Shown here: piece by piece, positions 54,150 through 63,092 of the stretch
Numbering within the stretch: the first letter of the stretch is position 1
How the letters are laid out: every line of letters begins with the position of its first letter
Assembly: GCA_934359185.1 (NCBI GenBank)
Contig: CAKRLE010000002.1
Location: 204,628 to 268,627 of the forward strand
DNA: 64,000 nt
From: an uncultured Lachnospira sp.
GTDB taxonomy: Bacteria; Bacillota; Clostridia; Lachnospirales; Lachnospiraceae
Direction of reading: 5' to 3'
Program-made: the position numbers and the translations under genes
The notes under the pieces: generated by a model
What the model saw: the letters and a program-made list of their open reading frames with translations, nothing else
Told to the model about the DNA's origin: nothing
Database searches by the model: none

Positions 54150-54444
54150 AATCAAATGCAGGGGCTGTGGGCAGTGCATGGATGTCTGTCCTGGAAGCCT
54201 GATAAAGAAAGATGATGACGGCAAAGCATATATTAAATATCCTAAGGACTGCTGGGGATGCTGTTCATGTATCAAGGAATGCCATTTTGATGCGATTGCA
54301 CTTTATCTTGGTGCGGATATCGGTGGAATGGGAAGCATGATGACAGTTAATGAAAAAGACCATTATCTTAACTGGAATATCAAAAAGACAGATGGAACTA
54401 CTGAGACAATAGTTATTGATAAAAAGGAATCAAACAAATATTAA
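54130..54444 (+). CDS. APS reductase beta subunit-like ferredoxin (AprB-type)
   Basis: 104 residues from ATG 54130. Two 4Fe-4S motifs: [13 protein letters not shown] and [11 protein letters not shown]. The tail [19 protein letters not shown] is the AprB-type arm that wraps round AprA, followed by a shortened C-terminus. Overlaps the aprA-like gene by 20 bases. Confidence 0.9.
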   Translation: MSIAIDKIKCRGCGQCMDVCPGSLIKKDDDGKAYIKYPKDCWGCCSCIKECHFDAIALYLGADIGGMGSMMTVNEKDHYLNWNIKKTDGTTETIVIDKKESNKY

Positions 54445-54472
54445 TAAGCCATATGGCGGAATGGAGGAAACA

Positions 54473-55372
54473 ATGGGAGAATTGTCACATTTGGATGCGC
54501 TTGAAGCAGAAGCGATTTATATTATAAGAGAGGTGGCTGCAGAGTGTGAAAAGCCTGTAATGCTCTACTCAATAGGAAAGGATAGTTCAGTAATGCTTCA
54601 TCTTGCAATGAAGGCATTCTATCCAGAGAAACCACCATTTCCTTTCTTGCATGTTAACACAACATGGAAATTCAAGGAGATGATAAAGTTCAGGGACGAG
54701 ACAGCTAAGAAGCTTGGTATAGAGATGCTTGAGTATATTAATGAGGATGGCGTTAAGCAGGGAATTAACCCATTCGACCACGGTTCAGCTTACACAGATA
54801 TCATGAAGACACAGGCGTTAAAGCAGGCTCTTAATAAATATGGATTTACTGCTGCATTCGGTGGTGGACGAAGAGATGAGGAGAAATCAAGAGCAAAAGA
54901 GAGAATTTTCTCCTTCCGTAATGAGAACCATGCATGGGATCCTAAAAACCAGAGACCAGAGATGTGGAAGCTCTATAATTCTAAGATCAACAAGGGCGAG
55001 AGTATAAGAGTATTCCCTATATCTAACTGGACAGAGACAGATATCTGGCAGTATATAAAGAGAGAAAATATTGACATCGTGCCTCTCTACTATGCGGCAG
55101 AAAGACCGGTTGTAGAGCGTGATGGCATGTACATAATGGTTGATGATGACAGAATGAGACTTAACCCTGGTGAGAAGCCGGTGATGAAGAGCGTAAGATT
55201 CAGAACACTTGGATGTTATCCTCTTACAGGTGGTATTGAGTCACATGCACACACACTTGATGAGATTATTGATGAAACACTTTCTGCTGTATCATCTGAG
55301 CGTACAACAAGAGTAATTGATAACGAGGCTGCTGGCAGCATGGAAAGAAGAAAGAGAGAGGGGTATTTCTAG
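54473..55372 (+). CDS. cysD: Sulfate adenylyltransferase subunit 2
   Basis: 299 residues from ATG 54473 (GGAGG upstream). PP-loop [48 protein letters not shown], and C-terminal [17 protein letters not shown]. With CysN it makes adenylylsulfate from sulfate and ATP. Confidence 0.96.
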   Translation: MGELSHLDALEAEAIYIIREVAAECEKPVMLYSIGKDSSVMLHLAMKAFYPEKPPFPFLHVNTTWKFKEMIKFRDETAKKLGIEMLEYINEDGVKQGINPFDHGSAYTDIMKTQALKQALNKYGFTAAFGGGRRDEEKSRAKERIFSFRNENHAWDPKNQRPEMWKLYNSKINKGESIRVFPISNWTETDIWQYIKRENIDIVPLYYAAERPVVERDGMYIMVDDDRMRLNPGEKPVMKSVRFRTLGCYPLTGGIESHAHTLDEIIDETLSAVSSERTTRVIDNEAAGSMERRKREGYF

Positions 55373-55373
55373 G

Positions 55374-57071
55374 ATGAGAAGTTTACTTAAATTTATAACA
55401 TGCGGAAGTGTAGATGATGGTAAATCAACACTTATTGGACATATCTTATATGATGCAAAACTTTTATATGCGGATCAGGAAAAGGCACTGGAGCTTGACA
55501 GTAAAGTTGGAAGCCGTGGCGGTGCCATAGACTATTCTCTTCTTCTTGATGGACTTATGGCAGAAAGAGAACAGGGAATAACAATTGATGTTGCCTACAG
55601 ATATTTCACAACAGACAACAGAAGCTTTATCGTTGCTGATACACCAGGTCATGAGGAATATACAAGAAATATGGCGGTTGGAGCTTCATTTGCTGATCTT
55701 GCAATTATCTTGGTAGATGCTAAGCAGGGAGTTCTTGTGCAGACAAGAAGACATGCAAGAATATGTTCTCTTATGGGTATCAAATATTTCGTATTTGCTG
55801 TTAATAAGATGGATCTTGTTGGATATGATGAGAAGAGATTCAATGAAATCAAAGCACAGATTGATGAACTTACAAATGAGTTAAAGCTTGAAAGTGTAGT
55901 TATAATACCAGTCTCAGCTACAGAGGGTGATAATGTAACTAAGAAGTCTGAGAATATTCCTTGGTATCATGGAGAGGCAATTCTTCCATACCTTGAAAAG
56001 GTGGATGTGACAGAGAAGAAGCATGAGGAAGGCTTCTATATGCCTGTTCAGCGTGTTTGCCGTCCAGACCATACATTCAGAGGATTTCAGGGCCAGATTG
56101 AGTCAGGTATCGTTAAGGTTGGAGATGAGATTGTAACTCTTCCAAGCAACGAGCATGCACATGTCAAGAGCATTCTTGTAGGTGACAGGGATTCACAGGA
56201 AGCATTTATGGGACAGCCTGTTACAATCCAGCTTGACAAGGAAGTGGATGTATCAAGAGGATGTGTACTTGCATCAGGAACACACCTTCCATTAAGCAAA
56301 TCATTCACAGCAACAATTCTCTGGATGGATGACACAGAGCTTACAGAGGGTAAGGATTATCTTGTTAAGATTGGCACTAAGCAGATACCGGGAATCCTTA
56401 AAAATATCCAGTATAAGATTGATGTTAATACAGGAGAATTTATTCCTGCATCGACTCTTAAGAAGAATGAGATTGCACTTTGTGATATATCACTTCAGGA
56501 AGCAATTGTGCTTGATGAATTCACAAAGCATAAGACTTTAGGTGAACTCATACTTATAGACAGAGTTACTAACATGACATCTGCATGTGGTGTTATTGCT
56601 GATTCATCAGTTGATGACCACAAGGATTTAAAAGCTGCATTCGTATATGAGAACCTCAAAGCTAACGGAGACATTTTCGAGGAGTTCTATTACAACCTCG
56701 ACAGCATGACTATCAATAAGGTGCGTCCAAGTGGCAAGACTTATACAGTTGGTGATGCAATACCAGTTAAGGGAGAGAGCTTTAATTATCCTGACAACTT
56801 TGATATTGTAGTCCTTCGTGATAAGGTTGCTGTTAAAATTCGTGATGCGAGGGTTGCAAGCATCTACAAGCTTGATGACTTTAAGTATGATGACGTTCCA
56901 GTAATCAACGGACGTGGATTTGGTGTTAAGATTGCATCAGATGATGATGCTAAGAATTTCATTAAAGAATTATATGCAGCAGGGGATTCTGTTGGAAGTG
57001 ATTTCTTTAACAAATGGGTTGAGTTCGGAAAGTATAGAAATATTGTATTTAAGGATGAAATCTGGAACTAA
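55374..57071 (+). CDS. cysN: Sulfate adenylyltransferase subunit 1 (GTPase) with C-terminal extension
   Basis: 565 residues from ATG 55374. GTPase motifs GSVDDGKSTLIGHIL (G1), GITIDVAYRYF (G2), ADTPGHEEY (G3), VNKMDL (G4), followed by EF-Tu-like beta barrels to about 440. A typical CysN ends near residue 475; here about 100 more residues follow (DSMTINKVRPSGKTY to FKDEIWN). No APS-kinase P-loop is in this tail, so it is not a standard CysNC fusion. Last gene before the hairpin element. Confidence 0.94.
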   Translation: MRSLLKFITCGSVDDGKSTLIGHILYDAKLLYADQEKALELDSKVGSRGGAIDYSLLLDGLMAEREQGITIDVAYRYFTTDNRSFIVADTPGHEEYTRNMAVGASFADLAIILVDAKQGVLVQTRRHARICSLMGIKYFVFAVNKMDLVGYDEKRFNEIKAQIDELTNELKLESVVIIPVSATEGDNVTKKSENIPWYHGEAILPYLEKVDVTEKKHEEGFYMPVQRVCRPDHTFRGFQGQIESGIVKVGDEIVTLPSNEHAHVKSILVGDRDSQEAFMGQPVTIQLDKEVDVSRGCVLASGTHLPLSKSFTATILWMDDTELTEGKDYLVKIGTKQIPGILKNIQYKIDVNTGEFIPASTLKKNEIALCDISLQEAIVLDEFTKHKTLGELILIDRVTNMTSACGVIADSSVDDHKDLKAAFVYENLKANGDIFEEFYYNLDSMTINKVRPSGKTYTVGDAIPVKGESFNYPDNFDIVVLRDKVAVKIRDARVASIYKLDDFKYDDVPVINGRGFGVKIASDDDAKNFIKELYAAGDSVGSDFFNKWVEFGKYRNIVFKDEIWN

Positions 57072-57080
57072 AGATTTGTA

Positions 57081-57351
57081 AAAACTCCATGAACCTGAGT
57101 ACAGGCAAACTGTAAACATATGGCATGCCTATATAAAATTTACTGGGTCTTATTGTCTAGTGGTTCTAAGGGCAGCACGACAAAGCTGATTAAAGCCGAC
57201 TTGCTAAAAACGCACTTTGTTTGAACGTTTAGCAGTCGGCTTAGCATTTGTCTAACACTGCCCTAAGAACCACACGACAAAATGCCATGTAAATTTTATA
57301 TAGGCATGCCATATGCTTACAGCCTGCCAGCACTCAGGTTCATGGAGTTTT
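57081..57351. repeat. 271-bp near-perfect inverted repeat (MITE-like or giant bidirectional terminator)
   Basis: Arms of about 125 bp match in reverse complement with only scattered mismatches. Outer ends AAAACTCCATGAACCTGAGT (57081-57100) and its complement (57332-57351) are exact; the ATATGGCATGCCTATATAAA blocks at 57119-57138 and 57295-57314 likewise. The centre is near 57216. No reading frame. It fills the space between converging cysN and the ABC ATPase gene. No transposase or obvious target duplication seen. Confidence 0.85.
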
Positions 57352-57394
57352 ATAAATATTAACATCAATATGCTGTTGTGTGTTATGTTGGCGG

Positions 57395-58156
57395 TTAGGT
57401 TAATACGTAGTAGGTTTTGTTTGCTTCGTCTTTGAAAGTTTTGATGGTTGTATCGAAGACATCTTCCAGGACATGACTTTCAAGGCAGCTTTCGGGGGTG
57501 CCATCAAATTCTATCTGGGAGTTGTTCATTACTACGATTTTATCGGAGATTTCAAGGGCTTTGGAAAGGTCGTGGAGGACAAGGATTATTGTTTTACCTT
57601 GTTCCTTAAGACGTAATATAAGGTTATAAAATTCGCGCTGGCCTTTGATATCAAGATAGGTGGTTGGCTCATCAAGACATATAGTGTCACAGTCCTGGGC
57701 AAGAAGCATGGCGAAGAATACGCGCTGCCTTATGCCGCCAGAGAGCGTGTCAACGTATTGGGTGGCGTATTGGCTTATGTTAGTAAATTCCATGGCTTTA
57801 TCAACGATATCTATGTCTTTCTGACTCTTTTTGCGGGCAAATCCAAGGTGAGGAAACCTGCCGTGTTCAACAAGGGTTTTGACGGGCAATGCAGGGATTA
57901 TATGCCTTATTTGTGGAAGGTATGCAATGTGGCATGCCCTTTCTTTGGAAGACATCGCTGATATATCTGTACCGTCAAGTAAAATGCTTCCGTTTTTTAC
58001 ATCAGAAGATGCAACAAGGCTTGATATAAGAGTTGTCTTGCCACAGCCATTAGGACCTACGATAGTTGTTATCATGCCAGTAGGTATATCAAGAGAAAGA
58101 TTATCTATTATTAGTTCTTTGTTATATGCGATTGATACATTTTTAAAACTAAGCAT
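57395..58156 (-). CDS. Iron-chelate/cobalamin-type ABC transporter ATPase
   Basis: 253 residues. Walker A VGPNGCGKTTLISSL, signature TLSGGIRQRVFFAMLLAQ, Walker B TICLDEPTTYLDIKGQ, and VLHDLSKAL. FecE/BtuD class. Start overlaps the permease end by eight bases. Works with the permease upstream and probably the binding protein at 45847. Confidence 0.92.
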   Translation of the reverse strand: MLSFKNVSIAYNKELIIDNLSLDIPTGMITTIVGPNGCGKTTLISSLVASSDVKNGSILLDGTDISAMSSKERACHIAYLPQIRHIIPALPVKTLVEHGRFPHLGFARKKSQKDIDIVDKAMEFTNISQYATQYVDTLSGGIRQRVFFAMLLAQDCDTICLDEPTTYLDIKGQREFYNLILRLKEQGKTIILVLHDLSKALEISDKIVVMNNSQIEFDGTPESCLESHVLEDVFDTTIKTFKDEANKTYYVLT

Positions 58157-59156
58157 TGACTCTTCGACCTCCTTTTTTCTTGAGAAGCAGATACATGAAG
58201 AATGGTCCTCCTATAAATGACATAATTATTCCAGCAGGAAGCTCAAATGGGGCAAAAAGGGTTCTGCCAATAAGGTCACATAGAGTTACAAATATTGCCC
58301 CTAGAAGCGCACAGCATGGAAGCAGAAGTCTTGCATCATTTCCAAACATTTTGCGCGCAATATGTGGAACAATTAAACCGACAAAGCTTAAAAGCCCTGC
58401 GTAGCTTACCACGCAGCCTGCAAGAAGGCTCGAAATACATAGAAGCATGAAACGCGTGCATGTAACATTAAGTCCGAGAGAATGCGCTATATCATCGCCT
58501 AAAGACAATACATTCATATGCTTTGAGAATATGAAGGATACGATAATCCCGATAATAATTCCAATGGCAGGGAGTGCGATTGATTTAAATGTTATGCCAG
58601 ACAGTGTTCCTATCATAAATGTTGTTATATTGATTGATATATCCGTATCAAGAAGTTTTATTGTATTGATTCCTGCAGAAAGGAATGATGATACAGTTAT
58701 GCCGGCAAGTATGATAGTTGTCCTTGAGCTGTCGCCAATGTTAGCAAGGAAAAATATAATAAGTGTGGTGAATAATGCGCCTGCAAATGCAAATAAAGGC
58801 GAATAGCTGCTGCTGCCATTAAATATAAACATTCCAATCATAACAGCAAAGCCAGCACCGGAATTAACACCTATAGTATTAGGACTTGCAAGGGAGTTGT
58901 TCATTACAGACTGTAGAATTGCACCGGCACAGGCAAGCCCCATTCCTGCAAGCACAGCTCCTGTGGCTCGCGGCATTCTGACATTATATATAAGGAGTGA
59001 TGTGACATCATTGGTTGGTTTATGTGTGAGTGTATATATTATATCTGATACATTCAGTGCTACACTGCCAAGCATTATACTTATAAAGACAGATACTATC
59101 AGCAAAGCAGTCAGAATAGCGATGTAAATGATATGTCTGTTTCTTTGGTTCATCAT
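58149..59156 (-). CDS. Iron-chelate/cobalamin-type ABC transporter permease (FecCD family)
   Basis: 335 residues from ATG 59156 (AAAGGAAAC upstream; longer frame ahead is not coding-like). About ten helices. YNVRMPRATGAVLAGMGLACAGAI, NSLASPNTIGVNSGAGFAV, LSFVGLIVPHIARKMFG and GRTLFAPFELPAGIIMSFIGGPFFMYLL are FecCD signatures. Divergent from the sulfite reductase gene, with about 60 bp between the likely promoters. Confidence 0.93.
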   Translation of the reverse strand: MMNQRNRHIIYIAILTALLIVSVFISIMLGSVALNVSDIIYTLTHKPTNDVTSLLIYNVRMPRATGAVLAGMGLACAGAILQSVMNNSLASPNTIGVNSGAGFAVMIGMFIFNGSSSYSPLFAFAGALFTTLIIFFLANIGDSSRTTIILAGITVSSFLSAGINTIKLLDTDISINITTFMIGTLSGITFKSIALPAIGIIIGIIVSFIFSKHMNVLSLGDDIAHSLGLNVTCTRFMLLCISSLLAGCVVSYAGLLSFVGLIVPHIARKMFGNDARLLLPCCALLGAIFVTLCDLIGRTLFAPFELPAGIIMSFIGGPFFMYLLLKKKGGRRVNA

Positions 59157-59214
59157 TGTTTCCTTTCTGGAATTCATATTTTCATATTTTATCATAAAAG
59201 TTATAATAAGTGTA

Positions 59215-59277
59215 TTGACAAATATTGAAAAGAGAGTAAAATCTAAATTACCGTAATTCATATTAATTTGATAGGAA
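59215..59277 (+). promoter_or_regulatory. Sulfite reductase promoter with 21-bp cysteine-regulon-type operator
   Basis: TTGACA (59215-59220), 16 bp, TAAAAT (59237-59242). TTCATAT-TAATTTG-ATAGGAA at 59257-59277 repeats the cysK operator at the same distance after the -10. Together they define TTC(A/C)TATT(A/G)ATT(C/T)GATA(G/T)GAA. Confidence 0.7.
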
Positions 59278-59303
59278 TAATATTAATAACCAAGGAGGAC
59301 ACT

Positions 59304-60191
59304 ATGGCAGGCATAGATTATGCAGCATTAAAGAAAGGCGGATTCATGAGACAGAAGCAGAAGGGCTTTTTCTCACTTCGTCTTCAGGTAGTTGGTGGTA
59401 ACCTTACAGCCGAGAATATTAAGACGGTTGCAGAGGTTGCAGAAAAATATGGTAAAGGATATATCCATATGACATCACGTCAGGGCATTGAGATTCCATT
59501 CATTAATTTCCAGGATGTTGAGGAAGTCAGAGAAGAACTTGCCAAGGGCGGTGTTAAGCCTGGTGTGTGTGGACCTAGAGTTAGAACAATCACAGCCTGT
59601 CAGGGCAGTGAGATATGTCCTAGTGGATGTATTGATACATATAATCTGGCAGTTAAGCTTGATGAGAGATATTTCGGAAGAGAACTTCCCCATAAGTTTA
59701 AATTTGGTGTTACAGGATGTCAGAACAACTGTCTTAAGGCAGAAGAGAATGATGTCGGTATCAAAGGCGGCATGAACGTATCATGGGTTGCTGATAAGTG
59801 TATTAACTGTGGAGTATGCGAGAAAGCGTGCCGTGAGGGAGCTATTATATGTACAGGAACAGAAGTGCTTATTGACTATGATAAATGTACTAACTGTGGA
59901 AGATGCGTTAAGGCATGTCCAACAGATGCATGGGAAGGCGAGAGCGGATACCTTGTATCATTTGGTGGTACATTTGGTAATCATGTATACAAGGGAGAAC
60001 AGATACTTCCTTTAATTAAAGATGAGGAGACTTTATTCAGAGTTACAGATGCAGCTATTAAATTCTTTGAGGATTATGCTAAGTCTGGTGAGAGATTCAG
60101 AACTCTTCTTCAAAGAGTTGGAGAGGATGAATTCAGACAGAGAATTAAAGCCGCCTATGATGGAGGAGACAATGGCGAAAAGAGTAAGTAA
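59304..60191 (+). CDS. Compact siroheme sulfite reductase with two 4Fe-4S clusters
   Basis: 295 residues from ATG 59304 (AAGGAGG upstream). Sulfite/nitrite reductase ferredoxin-like half domain (FFSLRLQVVGGNL, MTSRQGIEIPFI), siroheme-cluster cysteines CQGSEIC (CX5C) and CQNNC (CX3C), then a two-cluster ferredoxin insert CINCGVCEKAC and CTNCGRCVKACP. This is the single-subunit group related to AsrC/Fsr cores, about half the size of CysI. Reduces sulfite to sulfide for CysK. No flavoprotein partner (CysJ or AsrAB) nearby, so ferredoxin is the likely donor. Confidence 0.9.
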   Translation: MAGIDYAALKKGGFMRQKQKGFFSLRLQVVGGNLTAENIKTVAEVAEKYGKGYIHMTSRQGIEIPFINFQDVEEVREELAKGGVKPGVCGPRVRTITACQGSEICPSGCIDTYNLAVKLDERYFGRELPHKFKFGVTGCQNNCLKAEENDVGIKGGMNVSWVADKCINCGVCEKACREGAIICTGTEVLIDYDKCTNCGRCVKACPTDAWEGESGYLVSFGGTFGNHVYKGEQILPLIKDEETLFRVTDAAIKFFEDYAKSGERFRTLLQRVGEDEFRQRIKAAYDGGDNGEKSK

Positions 60192-60492
60192 AGATGAATT
60201 TGAGAGTGAAGTGCTAAAGAGTAGTTTGCCTGTTTTAGTAGATTTCTATTCAGACAGCTGTGTTCCATGCAAAAGATTATCGCCTGTGGTAGGAGATATC
60301 GAGGATGATAATGAAGGCAGGCTTAATGTATTTAAGGTTAATATTAATTTTGATTCAGAGATTGCAGAGGAATACAATGTTATGTCAGTTCCAACACTTG
60401 TTGTGTTCAATGGTGGAAAGGAACTTGCCAGAAGAACAGGCGCAGATAAGAAGGATGTAATACAGTCATGGATTACAGCGACACTTGCTTAG
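60172..60492 (+). CDS. Thioredoxin-family protein
   Basis: 106 residues from ATG 60172 (GGAGGAG upstream), overlapping the sulfite reductase gene by 20 bases. Active site DSCVPCKRLSP (CVPC in place of the usual CGPC), cis-Pro in MSVPTLVVFNGG. May serve the APS or sulfite reduction branch. Confidence 0.9.
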   Translation: MAKRVSKDEFESEVLKSSLPVLVDFYSDSCVPCKRLSPVVGDIEDDNEGRLNVFKVNINFDSEIAEEYNVMSVPTLVVFNGGKELARRTGADKKDVIQSWITATLA

Positions 60493-60533
60493 TTAATTAA
60501 ATATTTTAATATAAAGGAGAAAGAGGTTTAGTT

Positions 60534-60752
60534 ATGAATATTACAGTTTCAGGCGAAAAGAAAGAAGTAAAAGATGGACTTACTCTTCCAGAGCTTATTG
60601 AGCTGGAGAATGTTGAGACACCAGAGTATGTAACAGTATCTATCAATGAGGAATTCATTGATAGCGATGCTAAGGCTTCAACAGTTTTAAAAGATGGCGA
60701 TAATGTAGAATTTCTTTATTTCATGGGAGGTGGAAGCGTTGGCATTAACTGA
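60534..60752 (+). CDS. ThiS/MoaD-like sulfur carrier protein with extension after the Gly-Gly end
   Basis: 72 residues, beta-grasp sulfur carrier: MNITVSGEKKEV, GLTLPELIELE, VEFLYFMGGG. Carriers end in Gly-Gly, which the E1-like enzyme adenylates. Here SVGIN follows GGG, so five residues must be removed or the end is unusual. Similar carriers with tails (HcyS, CysO-like in assimilation clusters) need a peptidase. The next gene is the activating enzyme and overlaps the 3' end. Confidence 0.8.
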   Translation: MNITVSGEKKEVKDGLTLPELIELENVETPEYVTVSINEEFIDSDAKASTVLKDGDNVEFLYFMGGGSVGIN

Positions 60753-61548
60753 TGAGCAGATCGAAAGATATTCGAGACATATTATTTTAAAAGAAGTAGG
60801 AGCTAAGGGCCAGAAGAAGCTTCTTAATGCAAAAGTCCTTATTATAGGTGCAGGTGGACTTGGTGCTCCAGCAGCTATGTACTTGGCGGCAGCAGGTGTT
60901 GGTACAATCGGTATCGTTGATGCAGATGAAGTTGATCTTAGTAATTTACAGAGACAGATTATTCACCAGACAGCAGATGTTGGTAAAGCTAAAGTTAAAT
61001 CCGCAAAAGAGACAATGAATGCAATGAATCCAGATGTAACAGTTAATACATACAGAGAGTTCGTTACAAGCGAGAATATCATGGATCTTATTAAGGATTA
61101 TGACTTTATTATTGACGGAACAGATAATTTCCCAGCTAAGTTCCTTATAAATGATGCATGCGTTATGGCTAAGAAGCCATTTTCACATGCTGGTATCATA
61201 AGATTCAAGGGACAGCTCATGACTTATGTTCCAGGAGAAGGACCATGTTACAGATGTGTATTCAAGAATCCACCACCAAAGGATGCAGTACCTACTTGTA
61301 AGCAGGCTGGTGTTATTGGTGCTATGGGTGGGGTTATCGGAAGCCTTCAGGCTATGGAAGCTATTAAGTATATACTTGGTGTTGGTAAGCTTCTTACTGG
61401 CTATCTTCTCACATATGATGCAATCGAGCAGGAGTTCCATAAGATTAAACTTCCTAGCAAGACAGATGGCTGTGCAGTGTGTGGTACACATCCAACAATA
61501 ACAGAGCTTATAGATTATGAGCAGGCTGAGTGTACTGAAAAAATGTAA
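60739..61548 (+). CDS. E1-like adenylyltransferase (ThiF/MoeB/HesA family)
   Basis: 269 residues from TTG 60739, eight bases after GGGAGG; a GTG at 60730 is the alternative. ERYSRHIILKEVG start, nucleotide loop IIGAGGLGAPAAMYL, DLSNLQRQI, DNFPAKFLIND, and zinc cysteines CYRC...CAVC. Activates the C-terminus of the adjacent carrier for sulfur transfer, possibly to cysteine or homocysteine synthesis. Confidence 0.92.
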   Translation: MALTDEQIERYSRHIILKEVGAKGQKKLLNAKVLIIGAGGLGAPAAMYLAAAGVGTIGIVDADEVDLSNLQRQIIHQTADVGKAKVKSAKETMNAMNPDVTVNTYREFVTSENIMDLIKDYDFIIDGTDNFPAKFLINDACVMAKKPFSHAGIIRFKGQLMTYVPGEGPCYRCVFKNPPPKDAVPTCKQAGVIGAMGGVIGSLQAMEAIKYILGVGKLLTGYLLTYDAIEQEFHKIKLPSKTDGCAVCGTHPTITELIDYEQAECTEKM

Positions 61549-61559
61549 TTAATTATAAT

Positions 61560-61608
61560 AAAACTGCCCACATTGACCGTGAAAGGTCTTATGTGGGCAG
61601 TTTTTAAT
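61560..61608. terminator. Bidirectional terminator between converging genes
   Basis: AAAACTGCCCACAT (from 61560) pairs with ATGTGGGCAGTTTT, inner GACC/GGTC. T-runs on both strands serve the E1-like gene and the kinase gene on the other strand. Confidence 0.88.
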
Positions 61609-61630
61609 GATATTAAATATTAAAATAAAA

Positions 61631-62635
61631 TTATCGTGATACTTCATTTCCCTTTGATGAAAATGCAAGCTTGTTAACTTCATCAACAGATACAAGGTTG
61701 AAATCACCTGATACTGTATGTTTGAGACAGCTTGCTGCATTAGAAAATTCAACAGCTTTCTGTGGGTCAAAGTTATTGATGAGACTATATATGATGCCAG
61801 CACAGTAAGCATCGCCAGCACCGATATAATCAAGGATATTCATATAATATTCCTGGCTGTAATATGCTTTTCCTTCTGTATAAATCATTGACTGAAGCTT
61901 GAACGTTGTGATTGAAGTCTCGGTTCTCCATACAGAGGCAACCATCTTAAATGGGAACATCTTAGTAAGTTCTTTGGCAATATAAGCGTTTTTCTCCTCA
62001 GAAGAGTTAGAAGCATCCATTCCAAATATTCCTACTGCATCATCCTCATTGGCAATACAGATATCAACATATCTGCATACTTCACTCATAACTTTGTAAG
62101 CTTTTTCACTGCTCCAGAGTTTGCTTCTGTAGTTAAGGTCACAGCTTACAGTCAATCCTTTTTCTTTTGCTTTCTTGCAGGCTTCAATAGTAATCTCAGC
62201 CATATTGTCGCTTATAGCAGGTGTAATACCTGAAAAGTGAAACCATGTCGCATCCGCAAATATTTCATCCCAGTTAAATTCATCCTTTTCAGCAAGAGCA
62301 AAGGCAGAACCTTTTCTATTATATATAACATTAGTAGGCCTCTGGCTTGTCTTTTTCTCGAGGAAATAGATACCTATCTGGTCTCCGCCACGCACAATAT
62401 GCTCAATACCAACACCATATTCACGTAAAGCATTGACAGCACTTTGACCGATTGTGTGTGCTGGGAGCTTAGTAACGTAACTTGTATCTACACCAAAGTT
62501 AGAAAGAGATACGGCAGTATTAGCTTCGCCTCCGCCATATACTGCTTCATAAGAATGTGCCTGAGTAAATCTTTCGTTGTTTTCAGGCGATAATCTAAGC
62601 ATTAGTTCACCAAATGTTATAATTTTATCCTTCAT
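61631..62635 (-). CDS. kdgK: PfkB-family sugar kinase, 2-keto-3-deoxygluconate kinase-like
   Basis: 334 residues. MKDKIITFGELMLRLSPEN, YGGGEANTAVSLSNFG, GIYFLEKKTSQRPTNVIYNR and the catalytic ILDYIGAGDAYCAGI. The long form with YNRKGSAFA and FHFSGITPAIS is typical of KdgK, which phosphorylates KDG from pectin or glucuronate breakdown. No other uronate genes are adjacent. Confidence 0.8.
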   Translation of the reverse strand: MKDKIITFGELMLRLSPENNERFTQAHSYEAVYGGGEANTAVSLSNFGVDTSYVTKLPAHTIGQSAVNALREYGVGIEHIVRGGDQIGIYFLEKKTSQRPTNVIYNRKGSAFALAEKDEFNWDEIFADATWFHFSGITPAISDNMAEITIEACKKAKEKGLTVSCDLNYRSKLWSSEKAYKVMSEVCRYVDICIANEDDAVGIFGMDASNSSEEKNAYIAKELTKMFPFKMVASVWRTETSITTFKLQSMIYTEGKAYYSQEYYMNILDYIGAGDAYCAGIIYSLINNFDPQKAVEFSNAASCLKHTVSGDFNLVSVDEVNKLAFSSKGNEVSR

Positions 62636-62837
62636 TTTTCCATTCTCCTAAGTTGTCTTTAAAAGTTTGATATAGATTTTAACACATTTTAACATGGAAT
62701 ACATCAGAAATTGTTAAAAATTCACTGTTTTTTACTTTATTAATTAAATATTTACAATAGTGATTAGGATTAATGAACATTTTTAACATAGATATGGAAT
62801 TTGAAGGGCAAATGATATAAAATAATAATATGATGTT

Positions 62838-63028
62838 GGGGTCAAAAGGTATTTTGACCCCTTTGATATCAGATTGCTACGTGCTTTGCACTCTCGCAAT
62901 CCTCAAAAACATTCGTAATCCGCTCATTTTTCTTTGAAAAATGGCTACTTACTCATGTTTTTGACGGGTCAAGAGGTCAAAAAACCTCTTGCAAGCAAGC
63001 TTGCATCGGCTTTCTGACCTCTTGACCC
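62838..63028. repeat. Inverted-repeat-rich intergenic element
   Basis: GGGGTCAAAAGG-TATTTTGACCCC (62838-62861) is one hairpin. GGGTCAAGAGGTCA (62966-62979) and TGACCTCTTGACCC (63015-63028) form a second around 35 bases that contain GCAAGCAAGCTTGC. The two hairpins share the GGTCAA(A/G)AGGT theme. Between them is TGCTACGTGCTTTGCA and CTCGCAATCC. Not coding. Looks like a mobile REP-type or structured-RNA element; 62640-62837 is otherwise plain AT-rich sequence. Confidence 0.55.
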
Positions 63029-63092
63029 TGGTATCATAATATAGATTTTCTGGCAGATTGATTCATGTACAATTCTGCGGAATGGAGAGATT

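Noticed and set aside
57160..57260. tRNA-like or CRISPR-like structure in the centre of the big hairpin
   Set aside because: The pairing is a simple long inverted repeat; no cloverleaf, no regularly spaced repeats.
58156..59127. Several plus-strand frames opposite the FecCD permease
   Set aside because: Antisense shadows of a membrane protein gene; the minus-strand product has full family motifs.
60022..60171. N-terminal 50-residue extension of the thioredoxin frame
   Set aside because: It overlaps the end of the sulfite reductase gene in another phase; ATG 60172 with GGAGGAG gives a normal thioredoxin length.
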